A DNA stretch of 53,737 bases from Bacteroidaceae bacterium (GCA_017531985.1 JAFXJY010000026.1:1-53737), one strand, 5' to 3'. Shown: positions 16,682 through 26,876, numbered from the stretch's first letter. Numbers and translations: made by a program. The notes: generated from the sequence alone by a model not told the origin.

Positions 16682-17790
16682 TTCGCCGATTTTTTATCTT
16701 TAACAATCTGATATATAATATCAACAATACGAGTTGCCGATTGGGGTAATGCCATATCCGTTATGGCTTGTGTCATGGAAGCAAGACGACTCTCATCTTC
16801 GACCAGACGCAACGCCTCAGGTATCAACTTATCGCATGCTTCAACATCCTTGATAAGCATGGCAGCACCACGCGATGAGAGTGCCTGAGCATTCTTGGTC
16901 TGATGATCTTCGGCCACATTGGGCGAAGGTACAAGGATAACAGGCTTGCCCAACAGGCACAATTCAGAGATAGAACTTGCACCGGCACGCGATACCACAA
17001 GATCGGCTGCACGATATGCCATGTCCATGCGTGAGATAAATGCCATCTGCTTGACATTTTCACAAGGATTATTTCTCAGCAAAGATTGGGCTTCTTCATC
17101 ATAAGCCTTTCCGGTCTGCCACAGTAACTGCACATCGCTATTACGCAACTCATCTAACGCTCCGGCTATGCTTTGATTGATGGTACGGGCTCCCAAACTA
17201 CCGCCAACAACAAGAATTGTCTTTTTCGTAGCATCAAGTCCGAAAAACTCAACAGCCTTCTCACGAGTCAATTCATCATTGATAAGATTCTGACGCACAG
17301 GATTACCGGTCAATACTATTTTATCGGCTGGGAAGAAACGTTCCATACCTTCATAAGCAACACATATCGCATCGGCTCGTGCTGCCAGCATCTTATTTGT
17401 CACACCGGCATAACCATTCTGCTCCTGCAACAGAGTGGGAACACCCATACGCGATGCTACGAACAGCGTAGGACCACTGGCATAACCGCCCACTCCGACA
17501 GCAATATCAGGTCGAAAATCTTTGACTATGCGACGTGCTTTGACTACACTTCTTATTAAATTCCATAGAACCTTAAAGTTTCGCAAGAGGTTTCGGCGAT
17601 CAAACCCATAAACGGGCAGTCCTATGATTTTATATCCTGCTGCGGGAACTCGTTCCATTTCCATACGACTCTCTGCTCCCACGAATAATATTTCGACATG
17701 CGGAAATCGTGCCTTTATTTCATTGGCAATAGATACTGCCGGAAAGATGTGACCTCCGGTACCTCCTCCACTTATTAACACGCGTTCCAT
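16678..17790 (-). CDS. murG: Lipid II synthase MurG (GlcNAc transferase)
   Basis: This peripheral membrane glycosyltransferase (GT28) transfers GlcNAc from UDP-GlcNAc to lipid I. Motifs are ISGGGTGGHIFPA at the N-terminus, GVGGYASGP, LQEQNGYAGVTNK, VGGSLGA and SRAGASSISEL, all family hallmarks. The frame extends to an ATG at 17805. The ATG at 17788-17790 puts the G-loop eight residues from the N-terminus, as usual, and is preferred; this gives 370 residues. It is followed by murC with an ATGA overlap. Confidence 0.97.
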   Translation of the reverse strand: MERVLISGGGTGGHIFPAVSIANEIKARFPHVEILFVGAESRMEMERVPAAGYKIIGLPVYGFDRRNLLRNFKVLWNLIRSVVKARRIVKDFRPDIAVGVGGYASGPTLFVASRMGVPTLLQEQNGYAGVTNKMLAARADAICVAYEGMERFFPADKIVLTGNPVRQNLINDELTREKAVEFFGLDATKKTILVVGGSLGARTINQSIAGALDELRNSDVQLLWQTGKAYDEEAQSLLRNNPCENVKQMAFISRMDMAYRAADLVVSRAGASSISELCLLGKPVILVPSPNVAEDHQTKNAQALSSRGAAMLIKDVEACDKLIPEALRLVEDESRLASMTQAITDMALPQSATRIVDIIYQIVKDKKSAK

Positions 17791-17819
17791 TATTTTTTTA
17801 TCCATATTGATTTACTTTA

Positions 17820-19193
17820 TTAAAAGTTGATTGAAGGATTGTCAAATTTCATATCATCGGGCAGTTCGCTATCATCCTCGATAGTCCGTATTTTCAGTCT
17901 ATCTTTTTCAACAGCATATCTACTGATACTCAGCATAATACCCATTGCCGAGCTCATCACCCATATCGACGTACCACCCTTGCTGATAAAGGGTAAAGGC
18001 TGTCCCGAAACAGGCAACAAGCCCACTGCAATACCCATATGATAAAAGGCCTGATAACATATCATCAACGCCATACCCATCATCAAGATGGATGCATAGG
18101 CATTCTTACACTTCATGCTGATAAAACATGCTCGTATAATTATACCAAGATAACACGCTAATACCAAGAGACCTCCTATCCACAATCCCAGTTCTTCAAG
18201 TACAATAGCATATATATAATCGGAGAAGGCCAACTGCAATCGTGAACATTCTCGGCTATTGCCGGGACCAACTCCCAGACTACGACCATTGGCAATAGCC
18301 ATATAGGCATGATGCTCCTGCGAGTTTCCACCCACATCATACGATGTAGGCTTTTTATACTCCGGTATAGTATCATTGTAGTCGGCAAGACGATTCTTCC
18401 AGGTATCCATACGACCGAAAAACTTGCCCATCATCTCCATGACCGGCGACTCACCCGCCTCAACGCTCTCTGATGCTACACCTTCCGCCACCAATTCAGT
18501 ATCTTCGCCGGCGACCTCACTCGATTGAGGGGCAAGAATACTATTGATTCCTAACAAAATTCCCACAAAAACGCCTACTATTCCAAGAGTGATGAATATC
18601 TGTTTAAACGAAGGCTTGGCAAAAAGTATCATCGTTGCACCCACCAAAAAGACGAGCAACGCATTAGAGCCTCCTTGCGTCAACAATATTACCGTCAACA
18701 CAACCAGAAATATTACCGCAGCACAATAACCCTTATCCGAGATACCTCCTCTCTCCTTATCCTGCATGATAGATAAGATATAGGCCAACACCATAGCACT
18801 CATCAATTTACAGAACTCGGCAGGTTGTACCGACTTTCCCAATATCGACACACTTCGTGTAGCACCATTGGACGATTCGCCGGCTATAAAACTATATACC
18901 AAGAGACCTAATGACAATACGACAACAACATACATGAGCGTCCTGAAATTCTTGTAATGCCAACGCTCAATAAGAAACAAAAAGACAAATCCCGTCACCA
19001 AGTACAGTACTTGGTCAGAGATGGTCGAATACACTTCACCACTTTTCAGGTAAAAAGTTCCGGCACTGAATACCTCTATCAACGATATGGCACACAATAT
19101 AATGTAACACACCCACAATGTCCAGTCGGAGGTATACTTAATCTTCAACTTGTTTCTCCTACGCTCCTCATGAATTTTCTCTTCTTCTTCCAT
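17820..19193 (-). CDS. ftsW: Septal peptidoglycan glycosyltransferase FtsW (SEDS)
   Basis: This polytopic SEDS-family protein polymerises lipid II at the septum together with its partner FtsI. About ten transmembrane segments are visible after a charged cytoplasmic N-terminus. Family motifs are QPAEFCKL (123-130), the large periplasmic loop ending in GPGNSRE and FSDYIYAIVLEELG with the presumed catalytic Asp325, and a C-terminal GLLPVSGQPLPFISKGGTS. The loop between about 220 and 300 is long and rich in Glu/Ser/Val. It lies between murD and murG, 14 bp before murG's longest frame. Confidence 0.95.
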   Translation of the reverse strand: MEEEEKIHEERRRNKLKIKYTSDWTLWVCYIILCAISLIEVFSAGTFYLKSGEVYSTISDQVLYLVTGFVFLFLIERWHYKNFRTLMYVVVVLSLGLLVYSFIAGESSNGATRSVSILGKSVQPAEFCKLMSAMVLAYILSIMQDKERGGISDKGYCAAVIFLVVLTVILLTQGGSNALLVFLVGATMILFAKPSFKQIFITLGIVGVFVGILLGINSILAPQSSEVAGEDTELVAEGVASESVEAGESPVMEMMGKFFGRMDTWKNRLADYNDTIPEYKKPTSYDVGGNSQEHHAYMAIANGRSLGVGPGNSRECSRLQLAFSDYIYAIVLEELGLWIGGLLVLACYLGIIIRACFISMKCKNAYASILMMGMALMICYQAFYHMGIAVGLLPVSGQPLPFISKGGTSIWVMSSAMGIMLSISRYAVEKDRLKIRTIEDDSELPDDMKFDNPSINF

Positions 19194-19204
19194 AATTCCC
19201 TAAT

Positions 19205-20545
19205 TTACAGTTTTCGTACATATTCTTTAAATTGTTTTCCCCTATCCTCATAGCTTGTAAAAAGATCGAAACTAGCACAACAAGGCGACAACAACACAGT
19301 ATCGCCCGGCTGAGCAGCCTCATAAGCCAAAGCAACAGCCTCCTGCATCGAGCCGGCATCTACTATGTGTGCGACCTTACCATCGAAGAAAGCATGTAGC
19401 TTACTGTTATCGATGCCCATGCACACAATAGCCTTCACCTTATCATGTACAAGTTGTTCTATCTCGCTGTAATCATTACCCTTATCCTTTCCGCCCAAGA
19501 TAAGCACTACCGGAGTGGTCATACTCTCCAAGGCATACCAGCAAGAATTGACATTTGTCGCCTTTGAGTCATTGATAAAACGTACGCCTCGCACAGTTGC
19601 AACCGGTTCAAGACGATGCTCGACAGCCTGAAAGTCACTCAACGCACGACGAATATCTTCTTTCTCAATGTGCAACAGATTGGCCGATATACCGGCTGCA
19701 AGCGAATTATAAAGGTTGTGACGTCCGGGCAAAGCCAATTCATTCTCTTCCATGACAAACGTATCGTCATTGGTCTTTATTACCACCTTATTATCCTCGG
19801 TATAAGCTCGCGATTGCACTTCGGGGGATTCCGAGAAAGGATACACCTGCGATTGCAAATGCATGGACTGCAACTTCTCATTGATTACCGGGTCATCATT
19901 CCAGTAGATAAAGGCATCGTCGGCTGTCTGATTGCGTGTTATCCGGAACTTGGCATCGATATAGTTCTCCATTTTATGATCATAGCGATCCATGTGGTCG
20001 GGTGTTATATTCAATAAGACAGCAATATCGGCCTTGAAGTCGTACATATTATCGAGTTGGAAGCTACTCAACTCCACTACATAATAGTCATAGTCGCAAG
20101 TGGCCACTTGGTAGGCAAGACTTTGCCCCACATTGCCTGCCAATCCCACACGTAAGCCGGCACTTTTAAGTATATGATAAGTAAGCAACGTAGTTGTTGT
20201 CTTACCATTACTGCCGGTGATACATATCATGCGAGCATCAGTATATCGTCCGGCAAACTCTATTTCCGATATTATAGATGTACCTTTCTCCTTTAACGCC
20301 ACAATAAGCGGTGCCGTATCGGGGATACCGGGACTCTTGATTACCTCATCGGCATCCATGATAAGATGTGCCGTATGTTGCCCTTCTTCCCATGCGATAT
20401 TATACTCATCGAGTATCTTTTTGTACTTCTCCTTGATGTTCGACATATCCGATACAAAGACATCATATCCCTTCACCTTAGCCAACACAGCAGCACCTGC
20501 ACCACTTTCACCGGCTCCCAATATCACTATCTTTTGTGTATTCAT
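19205..20545 (-). CDS. murD: UDP-N-acetylmuramoylalanine--D-glutamate ligase
   Basis: This cytoplasmic Mur ligase adds D-glutamate to UDP-MurNAc-L-Ala. It has an N-terminal GAGESGAGAAV (10-20) nucleotide-binding loop, the ATP loop GSNGKTTTT (111-119), NITPDHMDRY and HRLEPV in the centre, and the C-terminal SPCCASFDLF motif. The length of 446 residues is normal. It lies 17 bp downstream of mraY and 11 bp upstream of ftsW, all in one transcription direction. Confidence 0.97.
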   Translation of the reverse strand: MNTQKIVILGAGESGAGAAVLAKVKGYDVFVSDMSNIKEKYKKILDEYNIAWEEGQHTAHLIMDADEVIKSPGIPDTAPLIVALKEKGTSIISEIEFAGRYTDARMICITGSNGKTTTTLLTYHILKSAGLRVGLAGNVGQSLAYQVATCDYDYYVVELSSFQLDNMYDFKADIAVLLNITPDHMDRYDHKMENYIDAKFRITRNQTADDAFIYWNDDPVINEKLQSMHLQSQVYPFSESPEVQSRAYTEDNKVVIKTNDDTFVMEENELALPGRHNLYNSLAAGISANLLHIEKEDIRRALSDFQAVEHRLEPVATVRGVRFINDSKATNVNSCWYALESMTTPVVLILGGKDKGNDYSEIEQLVHDKVKAIVCMGIDNSKLHAFFDGKVAHIVDAGSMQEAVALAYEAAQPGDTVLLSPCCASFDLFTSYEDRGKQFKEYVRKL

Positions 20546-20562
20546 TACTTTTTCCTTTTGCG

Positions 20563-21816
20563 TTAACGTATTTTCAGTGTTACAAGGGTTATAACCGCCA
20601 GGATTATACCCACAATCCAGAATCGTGTAACCATCTTCGTCTCCGGTATGATGGCAAGCGGACGTTGTATCAAGGCATTTATACCACTATTTCCGGCCTT
20701 CTGGAAATGGTGATGCAAAGGTGACATCTTGAACACTCGACGTCCTTCACCTGTTCGCTTCTTGGTGTACTTAAAGTAGGTTGTCTGTATAATTACCGAC
20801 AACGCTTCCACAAAGAACACACCGCACAAGATGGGTATGAGCAGCTCTTTGTGAATGAGTATGGCAAACACTGCTATAATGCCGCCCAGCGTAAGGCTGC
20901 CTGTATCACCCATAAACACTTGTGCCGGATGGGCATTATACCATAAGAAACCGATGGTAGCACCTATAAAGGCTGCCATATACACCACCAATTCTTCACT
21001 TCCCGGTATATACATAATATTGAAATATGATGCATAGGCTATGTGTCCCGAGAAATAGGCCAGAATACCCAGTACCACACCAATAATGGCCGATAGTCCG
21101 GTAGCCAATCCATCAACCCCATCGGTTAGATTGGCACTATTGGAAACGGCTGTTACCACCAATATTACCATCAACACAAATATAATCCAACCAGCTTGTT
21201 CTTGATACTTTCCGGCAAACGGAACAAGGTCGGCATAATCGAAATTATGATTCTTCACAAATGGAATGGTTGTTTGAGTAGACTTAACGTTATCAGCTCG
21301 ATACTCTATCTCAGTACCATTACTACCGGGTACCTCGACATTCTCACGAATCACAAAATCGGGGCTTAAATAGAGGGTAACACCAACAATGATACCCAGG
21401 CCGACTTGACCGATAATCTTGAACTTTCCATGCAGTCCTTCTTTATCTTTTTTGATAACCTTGATATAATCATCGGCAAATCCTAATATACCCAACCACA
21501 CTGTCGTAACAAGCATCAATATCATATACAGGCTGTTCAATCGTCCCACCAATAAGCAAGGCAACAAAATGGATATGATAATGATAATACCACCCATCGT
21601 GGGCGTACCCTTCTTGGTATTCTCGCCTTCGAGACCCAGATCTCGCACAAGTTCGCCTATCTGCATCTTCTTTAACTTTTCGATAATGCGTTTACCTATG
21701 ATGGTAGAGATGAAAAGGGATAGTATAAGAGCTATTCCCGAGCGAAATGAAATATATGTCCACAGACCCACTCCGGGCATCTGTATATTGAAATCGTTAA
21801 ATAGGTGATATAACAT
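20563..21816 (-). CDS. mraY: Phospho-N-acetylmuramoyl-pentapeptide-transferase
   Basis: This integral membrane enzyme makes lipid I from UDP-MurNAc-pentapeptide and undecaprenyl phosphate. The catalytic motifs are complete: the DD pair in GFADDYIKV (Asp115-116), NLTDGVDGLATG (229-240), GDTGSLTLGG and the HHHFQK loop. At 417 residues it is longer than the E. coli enzyme (360). The extra length is mostly a hydrophilic loop at about 152-205 between membrane segments. Confidence 0.97.
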   Translation of the reverse strand: MLYHLFNDFNIQMPGVGLWTYISFRSGIALILSLFISTIIGKRIIEKLKKMQIGELVRDLGLEGENTKKGTPTMGGIIIIISILLPCLLVGRLNSLYMILMLVTTVWLGILGFADDYIKVIKKDKEGLHGKFKIIGQVGLGIIVGVTLYLSPDFVIRENVEVPGSNGTEIEYRADNVKSTQTTIPFVKNHNFDYADLVPFAGKYQEQAGWIIFVLMVILVVTAVSNSANLTDGVDGLATGLSAIIGVVLGILAYFSGHIAYASYFNIMYIPGSEELVVYMAAFIGATIGFLWYNAHPAQVFMGDTGSLTLGGIIAVFAILIHKELLIPILCGVFFVEALSVIIQTTYFKYTKKRTGEGRRVFKMSPLHHHFQKAGNSGINALIQRPLAIIPETKMVTRFWIVGIILAVITLVTLKIR

Positions 21817-21858
21817 ATTGTCGGTTTTTACGGTGTTACAATGTCATGACTTATTCTT

Positions 21859-23310
21859 TTATTCAGAGAATATTTTCTCTACCTCTTCTCTATCATCGAA
21901 ATGATATTTCACGCCCATAATCTCTTGATAATCCTCATGCCCCTTGCCTGCAATGAGTATCACATCGCCCGGTTGAGCCATACGCACTGCGGCTCGGATA
22001 GCTTGGCGACGGTCAGTAATCATCAGCGAATGCTTCATAGCTTCGGCATCCAGTCCGGCAGCCATGTCGGCAAGTATATCGTCGGGGTTCTCATTACGAG
22101 GATTATCGGATGTAAGCACAAGTTCATCGCTCCAACGAGATGACACCTGTGCCATGATGGGACGTTTACCTTTGTCTCTGTTACCTCCGGCTCCCACCAC
22201 TGTGATAATGCGGCCTTTATCACCCAACACGTCTCGCAGTGTCGAAAGCACATTGTCTAATGCATCGGGGGTGTGGGCATAGTCGATAACAGCCACATAT
22301 CCTCGGGGGGAATATACTGTCTGAAATCGTCCAGCCACCGGGACAAGCAGACTCATGTTGATAAGGGTCTCTTCTTTCTCTCTGCCCAGAAGCAATGTTG
22401 TCGCATAGACGGCCAGTAGGTTATAGACATTAAATCGTCCTACGAAGTGTGTTTCCACCTCACTATTATCGAATGAAACTGTTGTTCCGTCCAAGCGGTT
22501 CTCTATAATACGAGCCTTGAAGTCACTCATCGTACGCAAAGAATAGGTACACTTCTTGGCACTTGTATTTTGCAGCATAACCTCTCCCACTTTATCGTCA
22601 ACATTTGTCAATGCAAACGCTCCGGCAGGCAATGCATCAAAGAACATTTTTTTGGCTTTAAGATAGGCATCGACGGTTTTATGATAATCGAGATGGTCAC
22701 GCGTCAGGTTGGTAAATATACCTCCTGCAAATTTCAATCCTGCAATGCGATGTTGGTGTACCGCATGCGAACTGACTTCCATAAAGGCATATCGACAACC
22801 TGCCTCAACCATGCGTCGTAACAGGGCATTCAATGTAAGCGGATCGGGAGTGGTGTGGGTTGACGGGACAGCCTCACTATCAACGTAATTACACACCGTC
22901 GACAACAATCCCACTTTCTCACCAAAGAGGCGAAACATCTCATATAGCAACGTGGCAGTGGTAGTCTTTCCATTTGTGCCTGTTACGCCCACCAGGGTCA
23001 AATCCTGCGAAGGGTCGCCGTAAAATCGAGATGCCAAGTAACCCAAGGCCTCGGCACTATCTTTTACCTGCACATAGGCAACTTGTGCTTGCAACAACTC
23101 AGGCACATCCTCACACACCACCACAACAGCCCCTTGCTCGATAGCTCGCGATATGTACTGATGTCCGTCAACTTGCGAGCCTCTAACAGCTACAAAGAGG
23201 CTACCGGGAATAACCTTACGAGAGTCCGACTCTATACAATCGACACTCTCGGGAAGTGTTCCACATACACTTATCGGGCGAATAGCCGATATCATATATT
23301 GCGTATTCAT
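21859..23310 (-). CDS. murE: UDP-MurNAc-tripeptide synthetase, probably meso-DAP type
   Basis: MurE adds the third stem amino acid to UDP-MurNAc-L-Ala-D-Glu. Visible are ESDSRKVIPGSLFVA near the N-terminus, the ATP loop GTNGKTTT (111-118), YAHTPDAL and the substrate-selecting motif DNPRNENP (402-409). The DNPR form is the one associated with meso-diaminopimelate; lysine enzymes differ there. This predicts DAP-type peptidoglycan. The length of 483 residues is normal. It lies 7 bp after ftsI. Confidence 0.97.
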   Translation of the reverse strand: MNTQYMISAIRPISVCGTLPESVDCIESDSRKVIPGSLFVAVRGSQVDGHQYISRAIEQGAVVVVCEDVPELLQAQVAYVQVKDSAEALGYLASRFYGDPSQDLTLVGVTGTNGKTTTATLLYEMFRLFGEKVGLLSTVCNYVDSEAVPSTHTTPDPLTLNALLRRMVEAGCRYAFMEVSSHAVHQHRIAGLKFAGGIFTNLTRDHLDYHKTVDAYLKAKKMFFDALPAGAFALTNVDDKVGEVMLQNTSAKKCTYSLRTMSDFKARIIENRLDGTTVSFDNSEVETHFVGRFNVYNLLAVYATTLLLGREKEETLINMSLLVPVAGRFQTVYSPRGYVAVIDYAHTPDALDNVLSTLRDVLGDKGRIITVVGAGGNRDKGKRPIMAQVSSRWSDELVLTSDNPRNENPDDILADMAAGLDAEAMKHSLMITDRRQAIRAAVRMAQPGDVILIAGKGHEDYQEIMGVKYHFDDREEVEKIFSE

Positions 23311-23317
23311 AAGAAAT

Positions 23318-25576
23318 TTATTTCAATTTTAAAGTTACATCCATACCCTGCGACAACTGAGAGCCGGCTCTCAGCGACTGTGCCGCCACTCTACCGGCAT
23401 TACCGGTCAAGTTGACATTCAACCCCATCGATTCGAGTAAATAGAGAGCATCGGCAGCCGTCATTCCCACTACCGAAGGCATTGACAACGAATCGGCATC
23501 TATCTCCACATCAGTAGCAACAACCTTTACTTGCTTTGTTGTATCGACAGTAGGATATTGTTGTAGATAATCATAGACCATCTCATCACACTGCGATACA
23601 GAGCTGTTGCGAGGTGGATTCTTGTCTCCGTTGCCGGTCTTATACTGCACATCACAGTCGAGCATATTGCGACTATACATCTCCTCGGCAATTGCCTTAA
23701 AGACGCCACCTGCCACACCGCCGGCCGAGTGGTCACGAGGCTTATCTATCAGCACTATACAAGAATACTGGGGTTTCTCATATGGGAAAAAACCGGCAAA
23801 GACGATGCGACGTTCGTTTTCGACATATTTTTCCTTGAATTTGTATTTTAAGGTATCATTCTTCATGTATGGTATCATGATTTCGCGTTGTGCCGTCACT
23901 GTGCCTGTTTTTCCTGCCAGTTTCACTCGTCCCTTGCTGATGCGACGAGCCGTTCCTATGGTATCGTTATTGACCACATCGTACATCATGGCACGCAACT
24001 TGCGGGCAACATCGGGCGAACAAAGGTTCTCGTTGAGACATTGTGGGGAGAAGACTGTATCGACCTGCCCGTTGTGCATATAGGCTTTCACAATTTGAGG
24101 CTTCATCAGTCGACCGTCGTTGGCAATGGCATTGTAAATAGAGAGTGTCGACAGAGGTGAATATCGGTTATGATAACCAAAAATCATCTGAGCAAAAGAA
24201 TAATAATCGGCTTGCGTCTTTAAGGCTATACTGTCATGAATACTGGGTCTCATGGTACCGGGCATCGGCAAGTTGCAAGTCTCTTCGATTTTGGTATTTA
24301 TTATGTCGTAGATAAACTGCCTATAATTATCACGATAAGTATCCGACACGATCTTACAAATACCTCGGTTATCGGAGCGAACGATGACTTGATGAGGCGT
24401 TATCACCTGCTGATAGCAATCGATTTTCTTATAACTTCCCACTTCGGGAACAGCACCTTGGGAGTTAAATTTTCGATGCACATCAATATGAGGATTACGA
24501 TTGAGTGCCAGCATCATCGACAAGGTTTTTATAACAGAACCGGGTTCAACAATGCGGGTAGCATAATTATGACGTGTCTTGAATGTGTATTTACTATTTT
24601 TATCTTTGTCGACATTAATCATGGCTCGTATTTCACCAGTTGCCACATCCATGACTATGGCTGTTCCATACTCGGCTCGTTGAGCTGCAACCTCCTTGAT
24701 AAGATTGCGAGCAGCTATCTCTTGTATGGTTATGTCGATGGTTGTCACTACGTCTTTGCCGGGGATGGATGGTTCTATAACCTCAGTACCAAAACCCCAC
24801 GCCTCTTGTCGACGACGCGTCTTGCCGGGTATTCCGAATAGTTCTTTATCAAGACCATATTCCAGTCCCGACGTTCCATGCCACTCATTACGATGGTATG
24901 ATGTATCTTTTTCGAGCATCTCTTTTGTAGCCAAGACGGCACGTCCCAGCACAATAGAAGTCAGCGAGTCGTAAGGATAGTAACGCTTATAGCTTCTTAT
25001 TCTTGTAAGACCTGTGCGAAAACCGTCGCGACACTCATCGAATACCCAAAAGTTTTTCAACTCCTCAAACTGGTTATTGGTCATACCCTCTACCAACACG
25101 CAACTATTGGACTTCTTTTTACGACGTGACGTGATATAGTCGGCATACTCCTGCTTGGTTTTCACCGGATAATTCTTAGCCAAGTACTCACACAGATGAT
25201 CAAGATATAAAGTATCCCGCTCACTCGAACCACGAGGATAAGTAATATTGGTATATATCTTTTCATCGACACGGGGTGCACTGAAATCGACGAAAGCTGT
25301 GTAAAGAGCCACCGTCTGAGCCATAGGCATTCCATCGCGGGCAAGTATATCGCCACGCTGTGGCACCGATGTCATGATAGTGTCCAGTCGCAGCATCGAA
25401 TCGGCACGAGCATTCCAGTAGGGTGCTTCTATCACACTCACTCTGAATGCATTGGAAAATATCGAAACTGAAATAGCCACTGCGATAAACATAACAATGT
25501 TATAGGGATTAAATACGGCACGTATTAATCCCACAACTTTTTCCCCTCTCTTTTTTTTAGTCTTTTCCTTACTCAT
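23318..25576 (-). CDS. ftsI: Septal transpeptidase FtsI/PBP3 with one PASTA domain
   Basis: This class B penicillin-binding protein has a short basic N-terminus, one transmembrane helix (about 27-46), a dimerisation/pedestal domain and a transpeptidase domain. The active-site motifs are SVIK (Ser347-Lys350), SDN (401-403) and KTG (556-558). The C-terminal about 60 residues (from MPSVVGMTAADAL) form a single PASTA domain. At 752 residues it is long for FtsI but usual for PASTA-bearing forms. The start overlaps the ftsL stop by 4 bases (ATGA). It works with FtsW in septal peptidoglycan synthesis. Confidence 0.95.
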   Translation of the reverse strand: MSKEKTKKKRGEKVVGLIRAVFNPYNIVMFIAVAISVSIFSNAFRVSVIEAPYWNARADSMLRLDTIMTSVPQRGDILARDGMPMAQTVALYTAFVDFSAPRVDEKIYTNITYPRGSSERDTLYLDHLCEYLAKNYPVKTKQEYADYITSRRKKKSNSCVLVEGMTNNQFEELKNFWVFDECRDGFRTGLTRIRSYKRYYPYDSLTSIVLGRAVLATKEMLEKDTSYHRNEWHGTSGLEYGLDKELFGIPGKTRRRQEAWGFGTEVIEPSIPGKDVVTTIDITIQEIAARNLIKEVAAQRAEYGTAIVMDVATGEIRAMINVDKDKNSKYTFKTRHNYATRIVEPGSVIKTLSMMLALNRNPHIDVHRKFNSQGAVPEVGSYKKIDCYQQVITPHQVIVRSDNRGICKIVSDTYRDNYRQFIYDIINTKIEETCNLPMPGTMRPSIHDSIALKTQADYYSFAQMIFGYHNRYSPLSTLSIYNAIANDGRLMKPQIVKAYMHNGQVDTVFSPQCLNENLCSPDVARKLRAMMYDVVNNDTIGTARRISKGRVKLAGKTGTVTAQREIMIPYMKNDTLKYKFKEKYVENERRIVFAGFFPYEKPQYSCIVLIDKPRDHSAGGVAGGVFKAIAEEMYSRNMLDCDVQYKTGNGDKNPPRNSSVSQCDEMVYDYLQQYPTVDTTKQVKVVATDVEIDADSLSMPSVVGMTAADALYLLESMGLNVNLTGNAGRVAAQSLRAGSQLSQGMDVTLKLK

Positions 25577-25962
25577 TTTCCAGTTGTTTTACTTGTTTCT
25601 ACGATAATTTCTTCTTTGGGAGCAGGTGCATTCTTCAATGTCAACCCCTTCTTGTCGACAGCATCCGATATTTCATGAAGACGCAGATTTTCATCTCGTT
25701 GATTCTCCAACAAGATGCGATCGGTGCGGCAGTCAACAAGTTCGGTCTCTAATTTTTTTATTTTGTTTTGTTGCACTAAGTACATATTGCGGTGTGCAAT
25801 GGATGCAAGGAACACCACTACAAGCGTCAGCAACAGTCCCCAATGACTAACAAAAAAGGTTTTGGGAAAGAACTTGCCATTAAGCACCTGTCCCACCCTT
25901 CTTTTCAGGGCGTTTTTTTTCACGCGTTCTCCATCTCCCGAACTTTTTGTGGGGTCACTCAT
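25573..25962 (-). CDS. ftsL: FtsL-like division protein
   Basis: A 129-residue bitopic protein with a basic cytoplasmic N-terminus (1-38), one transmembrane helix (about 40-56, WGLLLTLVVVFLASIA) and a short leucine-zipper-like periplasmic coil (QQNKIKKLETELVDCRTDRI). Sequence identity to classical FtsL is low. Identity rests on topology, size and position between rsmH and ftsI. It overlaps rsmH by one base (TAATG) and ftsI by four (ATGA), so stoichiometric coupled translation is likely. In the family it forms the FtsQLB complex. Confidence 0.82.
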   Translation of the reverse strand: MSDPTKSSGDGERVKKNALKRRVGQVLNGKFFPKTFFVSHWGLLLTLVVVFLASIAHRNMYLVQQNKIKKLETELVDCRTDRILLENQRDENLRLHEISDAVDKKGLTLKNAPAPKEEIIVETSKTTGK

Positions 25963-26876
25963 TATTCTCCTCCTTTCTCAGCTATGCGTAACTTGGCACT
26001 TCGCGAACGAGGATTACGCATGATTTCCTCGTCCGACGGCACTATCACCTTGTTATTCACCAGCCGCAACGGTGTTTCTACCCTACCGAAGAAGTCTTTC
26101 TCCACATTACCCTCGACATTGCCCGTCTTAATAAAATTCTTGACAATGCGATCTTCGAGCGAATGATAGGTTATAACCACTAATCGTCCTCCGGGCTTTA
26201 AGAGTTCTACGGCTTGCTTCAACATCGTTTTCAAGCTATCCATTTCATGGTTTACTTCGATGCGAAGGGCTTGAAACAGCTGTGCCAACTCCTTCTTTTC
26301 CTGCTTGCGATTGATAAACGGAGTCACAATTTCAAGCAAATTACCGGTTGTCATTATAGGAGCTACCGACCTCTTGGCAACGATGGCCGAAGCAATGCGA
26401 CGTGCATTTCGCAACTCTCCATACAAATAGAAAATTTGCGACAACTGCTCCTCACTATACACTGCCAATACATCGGCTGCTGTCATAGACGAACGCTTAT
26501 TCATACGCATATCGAGCGGTGCATCGAAGCGGAACGAAAAACCACGCTGCGAGTCATCAAAGTGATGAAACGAAACGCCTAAATCGGCCAACACTCCATC
26601 GACAGCTTCCACCTGATGATAGAGCATAAAATTCTTCAAGTATCGAAAGTTACTGTAAACAAACGTAAATCGCTCATCATTTATGGCATTACTCTGTGCA
26701 TCTTCATCCTGATCGAATGAATACAGATGTCCCTTGCTTCCTATCCGATTTAAAATTTCTCGCGAATGGCCTCCCCCCCCAAAAGTAACATCTACATAGA
26801 CTCCATCAGGCTTAATATCAAGCCCCTCCATGCATTCTTCCAATAATGCAGGTATATGATACACAGGCATTTGCAT
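25962..26876 (-). CDS. rsmH: 16S rRNA m4C1402 methyltransferase RsmH (MraW)
   Basis: This SAM-dependent enzyme methylates N4 of C1402 in the 16S rRNA decoding centre. The SAM-binding loop is DVTFGGGGHSREIL (29-42). Other family features are ADLGVSFHHFDDSQRGFSFRFDAPLDMRM (quoted here as the stretch from about 116), then the C-terminal YHSLEDRIVKNF and RSRSAKLRIAEK. The length of 304 residues is normal. It is the first gene of the dcw run here; mraZ, which usually precedes it, is missing. The SAM loop is encoded by a run of eight G (complement of C8 at 26773-26780). A second ATG two codons in is possible. Confidence 0.97.
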   Translation of the reverse strand: MQMPVYHIPALLEECMEGLDIKPDGVYVDVTFGGGGHSREILNRIGSKGHLYSFDQDEDAQSNAINDERFTFVYSNFRYLKNFMLYHQVEAVDGVLADLGVSFHHFDDSQRGFSFRFDAPLDMRMNKRSSMTAADVLAVYSEEQLSQIFYLYGELRNARRIASAIVAKRSVAPIMTTGNLLEIVTPFINRKQEKKELAQLFQALRIEVNHEMDSLKTMLKQAVELLKPGGRLVVITYHSLEDRIVKNFIKTGNVEGNVEKDFFGRVETPLRLVNNKVIVPSDEEIMRNPRSRSAKLRIAEKGGE

